A DNA stretch of 64,000 bases from SHZL01 sp963784425. Its GTDB lineage: Bacteria; Pseudomonadota; Gammaproteobacteria; Xanthomonadales; SZUA-36. The notes below the pieces were generated by a model, which was not told the origin of the DNA, ran no database searches, and worked only from the letters and a program-made list of their open reading frames with translations. Below, piece by piece: positions 53,603 through 61,721 of this stretch. Position numbers and translations under genes: made by a program. Where the stretch lies: positions 620,001 to 684,000 of the forward strand of contig CAWARM010000011.1 in NCBI GenBank assembly GCA_963784425.1, written 5' to 3'. Position 1 is the first letter of the stretch. The number at the start of each line of letters is the position of its first letter.

Positions 53603-54894
53603 GCCGCGATCCCCTGCTTGTCCTCGACCATCGAACGGCCGTGGGCAACAAAATATTCAAACTCCGGCCAGAAATGCCGCAGCATCCCCTGCACCGGCCA
53701 CGCCGCAGCTTCACCAAAAGCGCAAATTGTGTGCCCCTCGATCTGGCCGGCGGCGGAACGCAGCAATTCGAGGTCGCCGGCACGGCCTTTCCCATCCACT
53801 ATTCTTTGCAGCATGCGATGCATCCACCCCGTACCTTCCCGGCAGGGCGTGCACTGGCCACAGGATTCCATGTGGTAAAAGCGCGCAATGCGCGTACACG
53901 CTTTGACCATGCAGGTGGTATTGTCCATGACGATGACCGCACCCGAGCCCAGCCCCGAACCCGCCTTGCTGATCGCGTCATAATCCATGGTGAGGTTCAG
54001 CATCACGTCAGCGGGCAAAACGGGCATGGAGGAACCACCCGGTATAACAGCCTTGAGCGTTCTGCCCGTGCGGACACCACCCGCCATGGCAAGCAGGTCT
54101 GCAAAGGGCGTTCCCAACGGTACTTCGAAATTACCTGGATTGTTGACATGCCCGGAAACTGAGAAAACCTTGGGCCCACCGTTATTCGGCTTGCCAATTT
54201 TCAAAAACCACTCGGCCCCGTTGCGCATGATGTGTGGCACGGATGCAAGAGTCTCGGTGTTGTTTATTGTTGTGGGTTTGCCGTAGAGGCCGAAATTTGC
54301 GGGAAACGGTGGTTTGAATCGCGGCTGGCCTTTCTTGCCTTCAAGAGACTCCATCAATGCAGTCTCTTCGCCACAAATATACGCCCCGGCGCCCAATACT
54401 GCGTGGATGTCCATATCCACACCTGATCCCTGGATGTTCTTCCCCAGCAAACCGGCCGCGTAGGCTTCGGCCAGGGCATGCTCAAAACGCTCAAAGGGTT
54501 CGTGGTGAAACTCGCCGCGCAAATAATTATAGGCCACCGTCGCACCCATGGCGTAGCCGGCGATGGCCATGCCTTCGATCACGGCATGCGGGTTGAAACG
54601 CAGGATGTCACGGTCATGGCAAGTGCCCGGCTCTGACTCATCAGAATTGCACAAAACGTACTTTTGCACCGGTGCGGAACGGGGCATGAAACTCCACTTC
54701 AGCCCCGTAGGAAAGCCTGCGCCGCCACGTCCCCGCAAAGCAGACGCCTTGACGGCATCTATGATTTTCTCCTGTGGCGTTTTCTCCGCGAGGATCTTGT
54801 TCCATGCCTTGTAACCATCGATGGACAGGTAGGTTGCCATGGACCAGGGCTGGTCTGCATGCAGCGTGGTAAATACTACGTTGTGATTTGCCAT
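53599..54894 (-). CDS. nuoF: NADH-quinone oxidoreductase subunit F
   Basis: A 431-residue NADH- and FMN-binding subunit. It has LRGRGGAGFPTGLKWSFMP (NADH/FMN), CNSDESEPGTCHDRDIL, GAGAYICGEETALMESLEG, and ESCGQCTPCREGTGW for the N3 [4Fe-4S] cluster. It starts 15 bases after nuoE. Confidence 0.97.
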   Translation of the reverse strand: MANHNVVFTTLHADQPWSMATYLSIDGYKAWNKILAEKTPQEKIIDAVKASALRGRGGAGFPTGLKWSFMPRSAPVQKYVLCNSDESEPGTCHDRDILRFNPHAVIEGMAIAGYAMGATVAYNYLRGEFHHEPFERFEHALAEAYAAGLLGKNIQGSGVDMDIHAVLGAGAYICGEETALMESLEGKKGQPRFKPPFPANFGLYGKPTTINNTETLASVPHIMRNGAEWFLKIGKPNNGGPKVFSVSGHVNNPGNFEVPLGTPFADLLAMAGGVRTGRTLKAVIPGGSSMPVLPADVMLNLTMDYDAISKAGSGLGSGAVIVMDNTTCMVKACTRIARFYHMESCGQCTPCREGTGWMHRMLQRIVDGKGRAGDLELLRSAAGQIEGHTICAFGEAAAWPVQGMLRHFWPEFEYFVAHGRSMVEDKQGIAA

Positions 54895-54909
54895 GTTACT
54901 TGCTCACCA

Positions 54910-55446
54910 TCAATCAAGACCATCCAGTATGGAGTCCAGCTTGTTCACGTCCAGGCGCTCGTGATAATGACCATCAACTACCATCATGGGAGCGCCGCAA
55001 CAGGCGGCCAGGCATTCTTCTTCGCGCACCAGAGTGATTCGTCCATCACTGCTTGTTTCCCCGGTGCTAATTCCAAGTTTCTTCTCGACGTGGGCGACCA
55101 GGTCCTCTGCTCCGTTAAGCCAACAGGATATATTGGTGCAGATGTTGACCTTGTGCCGCCCGGTTGGCTTGAGATCGAACATTGAATAAAACGACACAAC
55201 CTCGTGTGCCCATACCGGGGGCAGATCCAGGTACCCAGCCACGGCTTCGATCAATTCCCTGCTAAGCCAGCCACCGTTTTGCGTTTGCGCAGCCATTAAC
55301 GACTGGATCAGGGCCGAGCGCTTCTGCTCCGGTGGAAACTTGCCTAACCAATGGTCAATGGCCTGCCTGGTCTGGTTGCTGAGCAAGTCCTCCCGAGCCG
55401 GATTATTTCCTATGGCATTCCCGGTGGAGTTCCCAGTAGAGTGCAT
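54910..55446 (-). CDS. nuoE: NADH-quinone oxidoreductase subunit E
   Basis: A 178-residue thioredoxin-like [2Fe-2S] subunit (N1a). Cluster ligands lie in NICTNISCWL and EECLAACCGAPMM. A short Asn/Gly/Thr-rich start (about 15 residues) precedes the domain. Its ATG overlaps the nuoD stop (TAATG). Confidence 0.95.
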   Translation of the reverse strand: MHSTGNSTGNAIGNNPAREDLLSNQTRQAIDHWLGKFPPEQKRSALIQSLMAAQTQNGGWLSRELIEAVAGYLDLPPVWAHEVVSFYSMFDLKPTGRHKVNICTNISCWLNGAEDLVAHVEKKLGISTGETSSDGRITLVREEECLAACCGAPMMVVDGHYHERLDVNKLDSILDGLD

Positions 55447-56699
55447 TATCGGTCCACCTCGCCAAATACCAGGTCCAGCGAGCCGATGATGGCGACTGTA
55501 TCAGCCAGCATGTGGCCCTTGGCCATTTCATTTAACGCGGACAGGTGAGCAAACCCCGGAGCCCTGAGATGCACCCTGAACGGCTTGTTAGCCCCGTCAG
55601 AAACCAGGTAACAACCGAACTCGCCTTTAGGCGCCTCCACGGCCGCGTAGGTTTCGCCCGCTGGTACACAATAACCTTCAGTGAAAAGCTTGAAGTGGTG
55701 AATCAGGGCTTCCATGTCGTCCTTCATCTCTTCCCGTGAAGGCGGAACGACCTTGAAATTTTTCAGCATGACCGGGCCCGGATTAGCCCCCAACCAGGTA
55801 ACACACTGCAAGATGATGCGCGCGCTCTGGCGCATCTCTTCCACACGTACCAGGTAACGGTCATAACAGTCTCCGTTGACGCCAACGGGAATGTCGAACT
55901 CGACCTTGTCGTAGCAGGCATAGGGCTGCTTTTTCCGCAAGTCCCATTCAATTCCTGAACCACGCAGCATAGGTCCGCTGAAACCCAGCTGCATGGCTCT
56001 CTGCGGGCTGACAATACCAATATTGACGGTACGCTGTTTCCAGATTCGGTTGTCAGTCAGCAGGGTCTCATATTCATCAATACGGGCTGTCACATCGCGC
56101 GCAAATGCTTCGATGAAATCAAGCAGTGATCCTTCGCGCCATTCGTTTTTGCGCCTTAGTGCCCGGCCCTTGGTCCAGCGGGACTCCTGGTATACAGGCA
56201 TGCTGTCCGGAAGGTCCCGGTAAACACCGCCTGGCCGGTAATAGTTTGCGTGCAGGCGTGCCCCGGAAACCGCCTCATACATATCCATGACCATTTCCCG
56301 TTCGCGAAAGGCATACAGGAATACGGTCATTGCACCAAGGTCCAGCGCGGAGGAGCCGATCCACATCAGGTGATTGGAAAACCTGGTCAGTTCGTCAAAC
56401 ATCGTGCGGATGTACTGCGCCCGGATCGGCGCCTCGACTCCCAGCAGTTGTTCGATTGCGCGCACATAGGCATGTTCATTGCACATCATGGACACATAGT
56501 CGAGCCGGTCCATGTAGCCGATGGACTGGCTGAACGGTTTACTTTCAGCGAGCTTCTCCGTGGCCCGGTGCAACAAGCCGATGTGCGGATCAGCCCGGAC
56601 AACGGTTTCGCCATCCATTTCAAGAACCAGCCGCAATACCCCGTGCGCAGCCGGGTGCTGCGGACCAAAGTTCATCGTGTAGTTGCGAATTTCCGCCAT
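55446..56699 (-). CDS. nuoD: NADH-quinone oxidoreductase subunit D
   Basis: A 417-residue 49-kDa-type subunit that forms the quinone pocket with NuoB. It begins YTMNFGPQHPAAHGVLRLVLEMDGE and has HIGLLHRATEKL, YMDRLDYVSMMCNEHAY and the C-terminal GSLDLVFGEVDR. It is separate from NuoC, unlike the NuoCD fusion of E. coli. Confidence 0.97.
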   Translation of the reverse strand: MAEIRNYTMNFGPQHPAAHGVLRLVLEMDGETVVRADPHIGLLHRATEKLAESKPFSQSIGYMDRLDYVSMMCNEHAYVRAIEQLLGVEAPIRAQYIRTMFDELTRFSNHLMWIGSSALDLGAMTVFLYAFREREMVMDMYEAVSGARLHANYYRPGGVYRDLPDSMPVYQESRWTKGRALRRKNEWREGSLLDFIEAFARDVTARIDEYETLLTDNRIWKQRTVNIGIVSPQRAMQLGFSGPMLRGSGIEWDLRKKQPYACYDKVEFDIPVGVNGDCYDRYLVRVEEMRQSARIILQCVTWLGANPGPVMLKNFKVVPPSREEMKDDMEALIHHFKLFTEGYCVPAGETYAAVEAPKGEFGCYLVSDGANKPFRVHLRAPGFAHLSALNEMAKGHMLADTVAIIGSLDLVFGEVDR

Positions 56700-56701
56700 G
56701 A

Positions 56702-57442
56702 TCAGCCAGCTTGCTCATCTGCGCGAATTTGCGCTTCCCGGTCGATATCGTCTGCCTTGTAGCGGGCATCGTTGCGCAACACACGCGGCACAAGCACACG
56801 CGGTTCGATTTCAACAGGTTCGTAGATAACCCGTTTTTTCTCCGTGTCATAGCGCACGGCAACATTGCCAATCAGAGGGAAATCTTTGCGGAACGGGTGG
56901 CCGGTGAAGCCGTAATCCGTAAGGATTCTGCGCAAGTCGGGATGGCCCTCAAAAATGATGCCAAACAGGTCAAATGCCTCGCGCTCGTACCAGTCGGCTG
57001 AACTCCAGACGTCAACCAGGGAAGGCACCATGGGCATGCCATCGTCGGCGGCAAAGCAACGGACGCGCAGGCGGCGATTGTGCGCCTGGGACAGCAAGTG
57101 CAATACAACCGCGTAGCGGTGTTCAACATGCCCCGGCATGGGGCGCTGCCCCCAGGCAAATCTGCCGGGCCCCAGGCCTTCAACTGCGCGGCTGAAACCT
57201 TCGGAGGTGGCGTCACTGGTTTCCCACTCCACCTGGCCAAAACCAAGGTAATCCACGCCGCACAGATCGGTTAACTGCTCAAAGGCAAATTCTGAGTTGC
57301 CGCGCAAAACACGGCAAACTTCGAGCCAGTTTTCAGGGGCAACTTCGATGGTAACAATGCCGAATCGCACTTCTGCGACGGTTACGCGGTTTCCAAAAAT
57401 CACTGAAAACTGCTCGGTTACCGCCTTGGGGATTACATTCAT
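56702..57442 (-). CDS. nuoC: NADH-quinone oxidoreductase subunit C
   Basis: A 246-residue 30-kDa-type subunit. It has LTDLCGVDYLG, HRYAVVLHLLSQAHNRRLRVR, WYEREAFDLFGIIFEGHPDLRRILTDYGFTGHPFRKDFPL. ATG 57442 lies 4 bases after nuoB, at the family's N terminus; the frame is open further upstream inside nuoB. Confidence 0.96.
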   Translation of the reverse strand: MNVIPKAVTEQFSVIFGNRVTVAEVRFGIVTIEVAPENWLEVCRVLRGNSEFAFEQLTDLCGVDYLGFGQVEWETSDATSEGFSRAVEGLGPGRFAWGQRPMPGHVEHRYAVVLHLLSQAHNRRLRVRCFAADDGMPMVPSLVDVWSSADWYEREAFDLFGIIFEGHPDLRRILTDYGFTGHPFRKDFPLIGNVAVRYDTEKKRVIYEPVEIEPRVLVPRVLRNDARYKADDIDREAQIRADEQAG

Positions 57443-57446
57443 GGGC

Positions 57447-57980
57447 TTATCTGGAAATCGTATTGGTACGGCGAATCTTTGCCTGTAATTGCAGGATTCC
57501 GTAAACCAGGGCCTCAGCAGTGGGAGGGCATCCGGGAACATAAACGTCCACGGGTACGATGCGATCACAGCCACGGGTAACTGCATAAGAATAATGGTAG
57601 TAGCCACCACCATTGGCACACGATCCCATGGAAATCACCCACTTTGGATCCGGCATCTGGTCGTACACCTTGCGCAAGGCAGGTGCCATTTTGTTGCACA
57701 ACGTTCCAGCCACGATCATGACATCCGACTGGCGCGGGCTGGGCCGGAACACCACACCAAAACGATCCAGGTCATAGCGCGCTGCGCCCGCCTGCATCAT
57801 TTCGATGGCACAACACGCCAGGCCAAATGTCATCGGCCACATCGACCCGGTGCGCGCCCAATTGATCAACACATCAAGCGAGGTTGTCACCATACCGCGC
57901 TCAAGCAGGGGATTTTGATCCGCATGGGGTCGCAGAATGTCATCGACCGCTCTTATCGGGACGGGATTTATTATTCCCAT
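57447..57980 (-). CDS. nuoB: NADH-quinone oxidoreductase subunit B
   Basis: A 177-residue subunit holding cluster N2, the last cluster before quinone. Ligands are in FGLACCAIEMM, GTLCNKMAPALR, MGSCANGGG and DVYVPGCPPTAEAL. ATG 57980 overlaps the nuoA end and has a GAGGGGGG ribosome site about 7 bases upstream. Confidence 0.97.
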   Translation of the reverse strand: MGIINPVPIRAVDDILRPHADQNPLLERGMVTTSLDVLINWARTGSMWPMTFGLACCAIEMMQAGAARYDLDRFGVVFRPSPRQSDVMIVAGTLCNKMAPALRKVYDQMPDPKWVISMGSCANGGGYYHYSYAVTRGCDRIVPVDVYVPGCPPTAEALVYGILQLQAKIRRTNTISR

Positions 57981-58327
57981 TCCAGGGCCCCCCTCTTCCA
58001 AACGAAGAAAAAGCCGATAACCAGCTCGATTACAAAAACCACCATTGCAAGCAGGCCGTAGGTTCCGAGTTTATCCAGCACCAGTGCCCAGGGGATGAAA
58101 AAGGCAATTTCCAGGTCAAAAATAATGAACAGGATCGCTACCAGGTAGTAACGGACATCAAATCGTGTCCGTGAATCTTCGAAGGCCTCGAAACCACACT
58201 CGTATGGAGAAAGTTTTTCACTGTCGGGGCGGCGCGGACCTAGCAATCCGCCCGTGGACAGCAGCACGATACCCAGTACGATCGAGATCGCCAGGAAAAC
58301 AAGGATGGGAAAATAGTCTGCCAGCAT
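57971..58327 (-). CDS. nuoA: NADH-quinone oxidoreductase subunit A
   Basis: A 118-residue three-helix membrane subunit. KLSPYECGFEAFEDSRTRFDVRYYLVAILFIIFDLEIAFFIPWA is diagnostic. First gene of the nuo operon, preceded by a 200-base leader with several hairpins. Confidence 0.97.
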   Translation of the reverse strand: MLADYFPILVFLAISIVLGIVLLSTGGLLGPRRPDSEKLSPYECGFEAFEDSRTRFDVRYYLVAILFIIFDLEIAFFIPWALVLDKLGTYGLLAMVVFVIELVIGFFFVWKRGALEWE

Positions 58328-58376
58328 TCCTGTATTTCACCTTGAAGGAGAGCCCTTACTCTTCCTCATCTAAAGT

Positions 58377-58517
58377 AACTCTGATTCATTCAGAGTTTCC
58401 GTGGCACATGGACGTGCCATCATTTTCAATGACTGCAATCATTGAAAATGAAGCCAAACAAAAATCACACTTTTTGTTTGGCGTGCTCTGATCATTCATG
58501 GATGAATTAGTCAGAGC
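58377..58517. repeat. Array of five consecutive inverted repeats upstream of nuoA
   Basis: Five hairpin-forming units follow one another in 141 bases. They are AACTCTGA/TCAGAGTT (58377-58397), TGGCAC/GTGCCA (58402-58419), CATTTTCAATGA/TCATTGAAAATG (58421-58450, perfect 12 pairs, 6-base loop), GCCAAACAAAAA/TTTTTGTTTGGC (58453-58482, perfect 12 pairs, 6-base loop), and GCTCTGA/TCAGAGC (58485-58517) with an inner ATTCAT/ATGAAT pair. On the minus strand they lie between tRNA-Leu(GAG) and nuoA. They may act as terminators, processing sites or leader controls. Confidence 0.85.
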
Positions 58518-58527
58518 TGCCCTCAAA

Positions 58528-58612
58528 TGGTGCCCACGGCCGGACTCGAACCGGCACAGCTTTCGCCACTACCCCCTCAAGATAGCGTGTCTACCAATTC
58601 CACCACGTGGGC
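58528..58612 (-). tRNA. tRNA-Leu(GAG)
   Basis: On the minus strand GCCCACG pairs with CGTGGGC, followed by A and encoded CCA (58530-58528). The anticodon stem CTATC/GGTAG encloses TTGAGGG with anticodon GAG. A long variable arm and GGTTCGAGTCC T-loop are present. It lies next to secG, as leuU does in E. coli. Confidence 0.95.
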
Positions 58613-58628
58613 AATTAGCGCCTTCGTA

Positions 58629-59135
58629 TCAGGAATCGTCTGAATCTTTACCCGCGGCTTTCTGATCCTGGTTGATTTCAGTTGATTCCGTAGCCGGTTC
58701 TTTGACTCCGGGAAGGTCTTCAGCTGCCTGCCCAGGCGGGGTATTAGCGCCCTCGGCATTGTTCTCATTAATCATCATTGTGGGAACATCCACCTCTTGG
58801 CCGCTCTGTGCTTCAGACGCGGCCTCGGTAGCCAATACTTCAGCGGCTTCCTGTTGCACCGGCTCGGAGGCGGCAATCACTCCAAGATCCGATGAGGGTG
58901 AAACGTCAGCGCGGGACACTATGACCGCAATGGTCAGGCTGATGGCGCAAAAGAACGCAGCCAGCACCCAAGTGGACTTGGTCAGAAACGTCCCTGCCCC
59001 CCTTGCCCCGAAAACCGTTCCGGAAGCACCGCTACCAAATGCCGCTCCCGCAGTCGCACCGGCTCCTCTTTGCACGAGAATGAGGGCCACCATCGCAATC
59101 GCGACCAGAACGTGAAAAATGTTTAAAGCAACCAT
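58629..59135 (-). CDS. secG: Preprotein translocase subunit SecG, extended
   Basis: A 168-residue SecG. The first ~75 residues are the normal two-helix protein (IFHVLVAIAMVALILVQRGAGATAGAAFGSGASGTVFGARG, then FLTKSTWVLAAFFCAISLTIAVIV). The rest, about 90 residues, is an acidic Ala/Glu/Ser/Thr-rich tail. It assists SecYE in protein export at the inner membrane. It lies downstream of tpiA and upstream of tRNA-Leu(GAG). Confidence 0.93.
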   Translation of the reverse strand: MVALNIFHVLVAIAMVALILVQRGAGATAGAAFGSGASGTVFGARGAGTFLTKSTWVLAAFFCAISLTIAVIVSRADVSPSSDLGVIAASEPVQQEAAEVLATEAASEAQSGQEVDVPTMMINENNAEGANTPPGQAAEDLPGVKEPATESTEINQDQKAAGKDSDDS

Positions 59136-59186
59136 GTCTAATTTCCATCCAATGCCAAACCAGAAAAGCTCCGGCCAAGATAAGTG

Positions 59187-59939
59187 CTAGGCAGCGGCGT
59201 CCCGTATGGCCAGGAAATCCTCAGCTTTCAGGGACGCCCCGCCAACCAGCCCGCCATCAATATCTTCCCGGGCAAACAAATCGGCGGCGTTGGAACCATT
59301 CACGCTGCCGCCATACAAAATACGTATTTGACCGCCTATCATATCATCCTGTGCCAGCAGTTTGTCACGTATGAATGCATGAACTTCCTGCGCCTGATCA
59401 GGGGTGGCGGTTTTCCCGGTGCCGATTGCCCATACCGGTTCATAGGCAATGGTCGCAGATGCCAGGGAATCTATCCCGCAACGCGCAAGCACAGCATCGA
59501 TTTGTGCAGTGATCACGGAATTGGTTTCACCTCGCTCACGCTGTTCCAGGGTTTCGCCCACGCAAAGCAAAGGCTCCAATCCCGCCTGCACGGCGGTCTC
59601 AAATCGGGCGGCCACCTCGGAATCGCTCTCTCCGTAAAGGCGGCGTCGTTCTGAATGGCCCACCAGCACATAGCGGCAACCCAGATCAAGCAGCATGGAA
59701 GCCGAAACCTCCCCCGTGTGTGCGCCTTGCGCAACGGGATTCAAGGTTTGAGCGCCCCAGCTTATGGAGCTGTCCCTGAGCAGTTTTTGCGCACGATACA
59801 GGTATGGAAAAGGAGGAAAAACAACCAGATCAACCGCATCCTGGGAGCTGCTTCCTGCCAGCAGGGACTTCAGCAGGCTGGTCACCATCGACTTGCTGCC
59901 GTGCATCTTCCAGTTCCCAGCAACAAGTGGTTTTCTCAT
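59187..59939 (-). CDS. tpiA: Triose-phosphate isomerase
   Basis: A 250-residue TIM barrel that interconverts dihydroxyacetone phosphate and glyceraldehyde 3-phosphate. GNWKMHG contains the catalytic Lys, VLVGHSERRR the catalytic His, and YEPVWAIGTGKTATPDQAQE the catalytic Glu. LYGGSVNGSNAADLF binds phosphate. Normal length. Confidence 0.98.
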   Translation of the reverse strand: MRKPLVAGNWKMHGSKSMVTSLLKSLLAGSSSQDAVDLVVFPPFPYLYRAQKLLRDSSISWGAQTLNPVAQGAHTGEVSASMLLDLGCRYVLVGHSERRRLYGESDSEVAARFETAVQAGLEPLLCVGETLEQRERGETNSVITAQIDAVLARCGIDSLASATIAYEPVWAIGTGKTATPDQAQEVHAFIRDKLLAQDDMIGGQIRILYGGSVNGSNAADLFAREDIDGGLVGGASLKAEDFLAIRDAAA

Positions 59940-60062
59940 TAGATTCTCCGGGTTTTCGCATCATGCTCATGCCGGTTGCTGAATTTCCAGCTGGCGGGCG
60001 GTAGGATACCCATGCTGCCCGTCGATCGCAATGTGCGCGCACCACCAGGGGAAAACTTCTTC

Positions 60063-60902
60063 ATGACCACCCAAACCACCTCACCCGCCCACACGCAGAA
60101 GTGGGCACTGGTCACCGGCGCATCCGCAGGCATCGGCGCCGAGTTTTGCCGCCAACTGGCAGCGAATGGTTACTCGTTGGTCCTGGTTGCCAGGCGCAGG
60201 GACAGGCTTGAGGCGCTAGCCGCAGAATTGCAGCGCGATCACGGCGTGCGCACCCGTGTCTTCCCGCTGGATTTGTCGGTGGCTAATGCAGGCGCCGAGC
60301 TCATTCAAAAGCTACAAAGCGAGAACATCAGTGTCGAATTCCTGGTTAATAATGCCGGGTACGGCATACCCGGGCATTTCACGGAGCCCGACTGGCGCAG
60401 TCACGCCGAATTCATCCAGGTCATGATCACCGCGGTTTGCGACCTGACGTGGCGATTACTTCCGGCCATGCAAGCCCGTAAATCAGGCTACATCATCAAT
60501 GTCGCTTCCCTGGCCGGGTTGGTGCCAGGTTCTGCCGCACATACGCTTTACGGCGCCAGCAAGTCCTTCCTGATCAGGTTTTCAGAATCGCTCGCCATGG
60601 AAAATAGCGCCACCGGGGTTCGCGTCTCGGCTTTGTGCCCGGGATTCACCTATTCCGAATTTCATGACGTGTCGGGCACGCGTCAACTGGTAAGCAAAAT
60701 GCCTTCATGGATGTGGATGGAAGCAGCAGATGTAGTTTCTTTCGGAATTGATGCGGTAACCCAAAAGCACAGGGTCGTCGCCATTCCTGGCCGCGTCAAC
60801 CGCTTGATCGCGCGATTGATGCGCTGGCTGCCTATGAATAGCGCAATTCGACTGACACGCCGCCTGTCGCGCTTTTTCCGGTCGCAAACAACGTCCAACT
60901 AA
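60063..60902 (+). CDS. SDR family oxidoreductase
   Basis: A 279-residue short-chain dehydrogenase/reductase. It has the NAD(P) site LVTGASAGIGAEFCRQLA, VLVARRRDRLEALA (Arg residues favour NADP), NNAGYG, catalytic Ser in INVASLAGLVPG and YGASK (Tyr and Lys). The C-terminal part is basic (RRLSRFFRS). The substrate is unknown. ATG 60063 follows GGGGAAAA; an earlier ATG at 60012 is in frame. Divergent from tpiA. Confidence 0.85.
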   Translation: MTTQTTSPAHTQKWALVTGASAGIGAEFCRQLAANGYSLVLVARRRDRLEALAAELQRDHGVRTRVFPLDLSVANAGAELIQKLQSENISVEFLVNNAGYGIPGHFTEPDWRSHAEFIQVMITAVCDLTWRLLPAMQARKSGYIINVASLAGLVPGSAAHTLYGASKSFLIRFSESLAMENSATGVRVSALCPGFTYSEFHDVSGTRQLVSKMPSWMWMEAADVVSFGIDAVTQKHRVVAIPGRVNRLIARLMRWLPMNSAIRLTRRLSRFFRSQTTSN

Positions 60903-60929
60903 GGAAGCTCTGAATAATTCAGAGTTTCC
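60903..60929. terminator. Hairpin between convergent SDR and metallopeptidase genes
   Basis: GGAAGCTCTGAA and TTCAGAGTTTCC pair over 12 positions with one G-U and a 3-base loop. It fills almost all of the gap between two convergent genes, so a shared terminator is likely despite the lack of a long U run. The right arm TTCAGAGTTTCC is identical to 58389-58400 in the nuoA leader. Confidence 0.6.
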
Positions 60930-61721
60930 CTAATCTGATTGCAGTTGCGAGAACAGGCCAATCTCTTCAGCTGTCTTATGCCCAATCCGGCATTGCTCAA
61001 GTGATTCGGGCATGATGGATTCGTCTGGGCTCAAGGCGATCCTTCCCCCCATTATTTCCGCTGCAAGCTGGGGATACACCGGTTGCCGCTCAGGGTCGGC
61101 AAGCCCGGCAGGAAATTCAGGCTGCCCGGTAGCAGCGGTGTACTTATCCGTTGCTCCAAAAACGTGCAGCAGTTCGTGGGCAACGACGACATTATTCTGT
61201 TCCTGCAAATCCCTCCCTGTGTATGCCTTTACCAGGCCGTACATCCCCTTGCGCATTCCAACGGACATTTTCATTTCGCTGTCGGCTCCCCGGGAGTGGT
61301 AGAGCACGAACAACTGAATATCGGCCGCGGCCAGTCCATCATTTCGCTGCATGCGCCACACCCACCAGCGCATCTTCAAACTCCAGATGGCAATCGCAAT
61401 GATGTCATGGCGGTCAGGAATGGCTGGAGGTAATTCATCGCTGACAGGAGCAATCTGAAAATTGAATGGGGGCGTCAGGGATACACCATACAAGCTCAAT
61501 TCGCGTCCAAAAAAACGATTGACGCCTGCAAACGTGGACTCCTCAATGGACTGTGCATGCGCCCGGGTTGCGGGATTCTCGTCCGCTACCATGGGATAAA
61601 CCGTTACCCAGATCGGCCTTTCCCAGCTCGCAAGCCTGCGCTCGTTCATCCAGGTGCTGAGCAGGACTGCGAAAAGAATACTGAGCAGGATGACAACCCG
61701 CACAAGTTTGAAAACACTCAC
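60930..61721 (-). CDS. Membrane-anchored putative zinc metallopeptidase
   Basis: A 263-residue protein with one N-terminal hydrophobic segment (KLVRVVILLSILFAVLLSTW) and a periplasmic domain. VVVAHELLHVFGATDKY (around residue 178) carries a HExxH-like site (HELLH) with a following Asp that could be the third ligand. Further family assignment is not possible by eye. The GTG start overlaps the pmbA stop as GTGA, so it is co-translated with pmbA, another peptidase-related gene. Confidence 0.7.
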   Translation of the reverse strand: MSVFKLVRVVILLSILFAVLLSTWMNERRLASWERPIWVTVYPMVADENPATRAHAQSIEESTFAGVNRFFGRELSLYGVSLTPPFNFQIAPVSDELPPAIPDRHDIIAIAIWSLKMRWWVWRMQRNDGLAAADIQLFVLYHSRGADSEMKMSVGMRKGMYGLVKAYTGRDLQEQNNVVVAHELLHVFGATDKYTAATGQPEFPAGLADPERQPVYPQLAAEIMGGRIALSPDESIMPESLEQCRIGHKTAEEIGLFSQLQSD

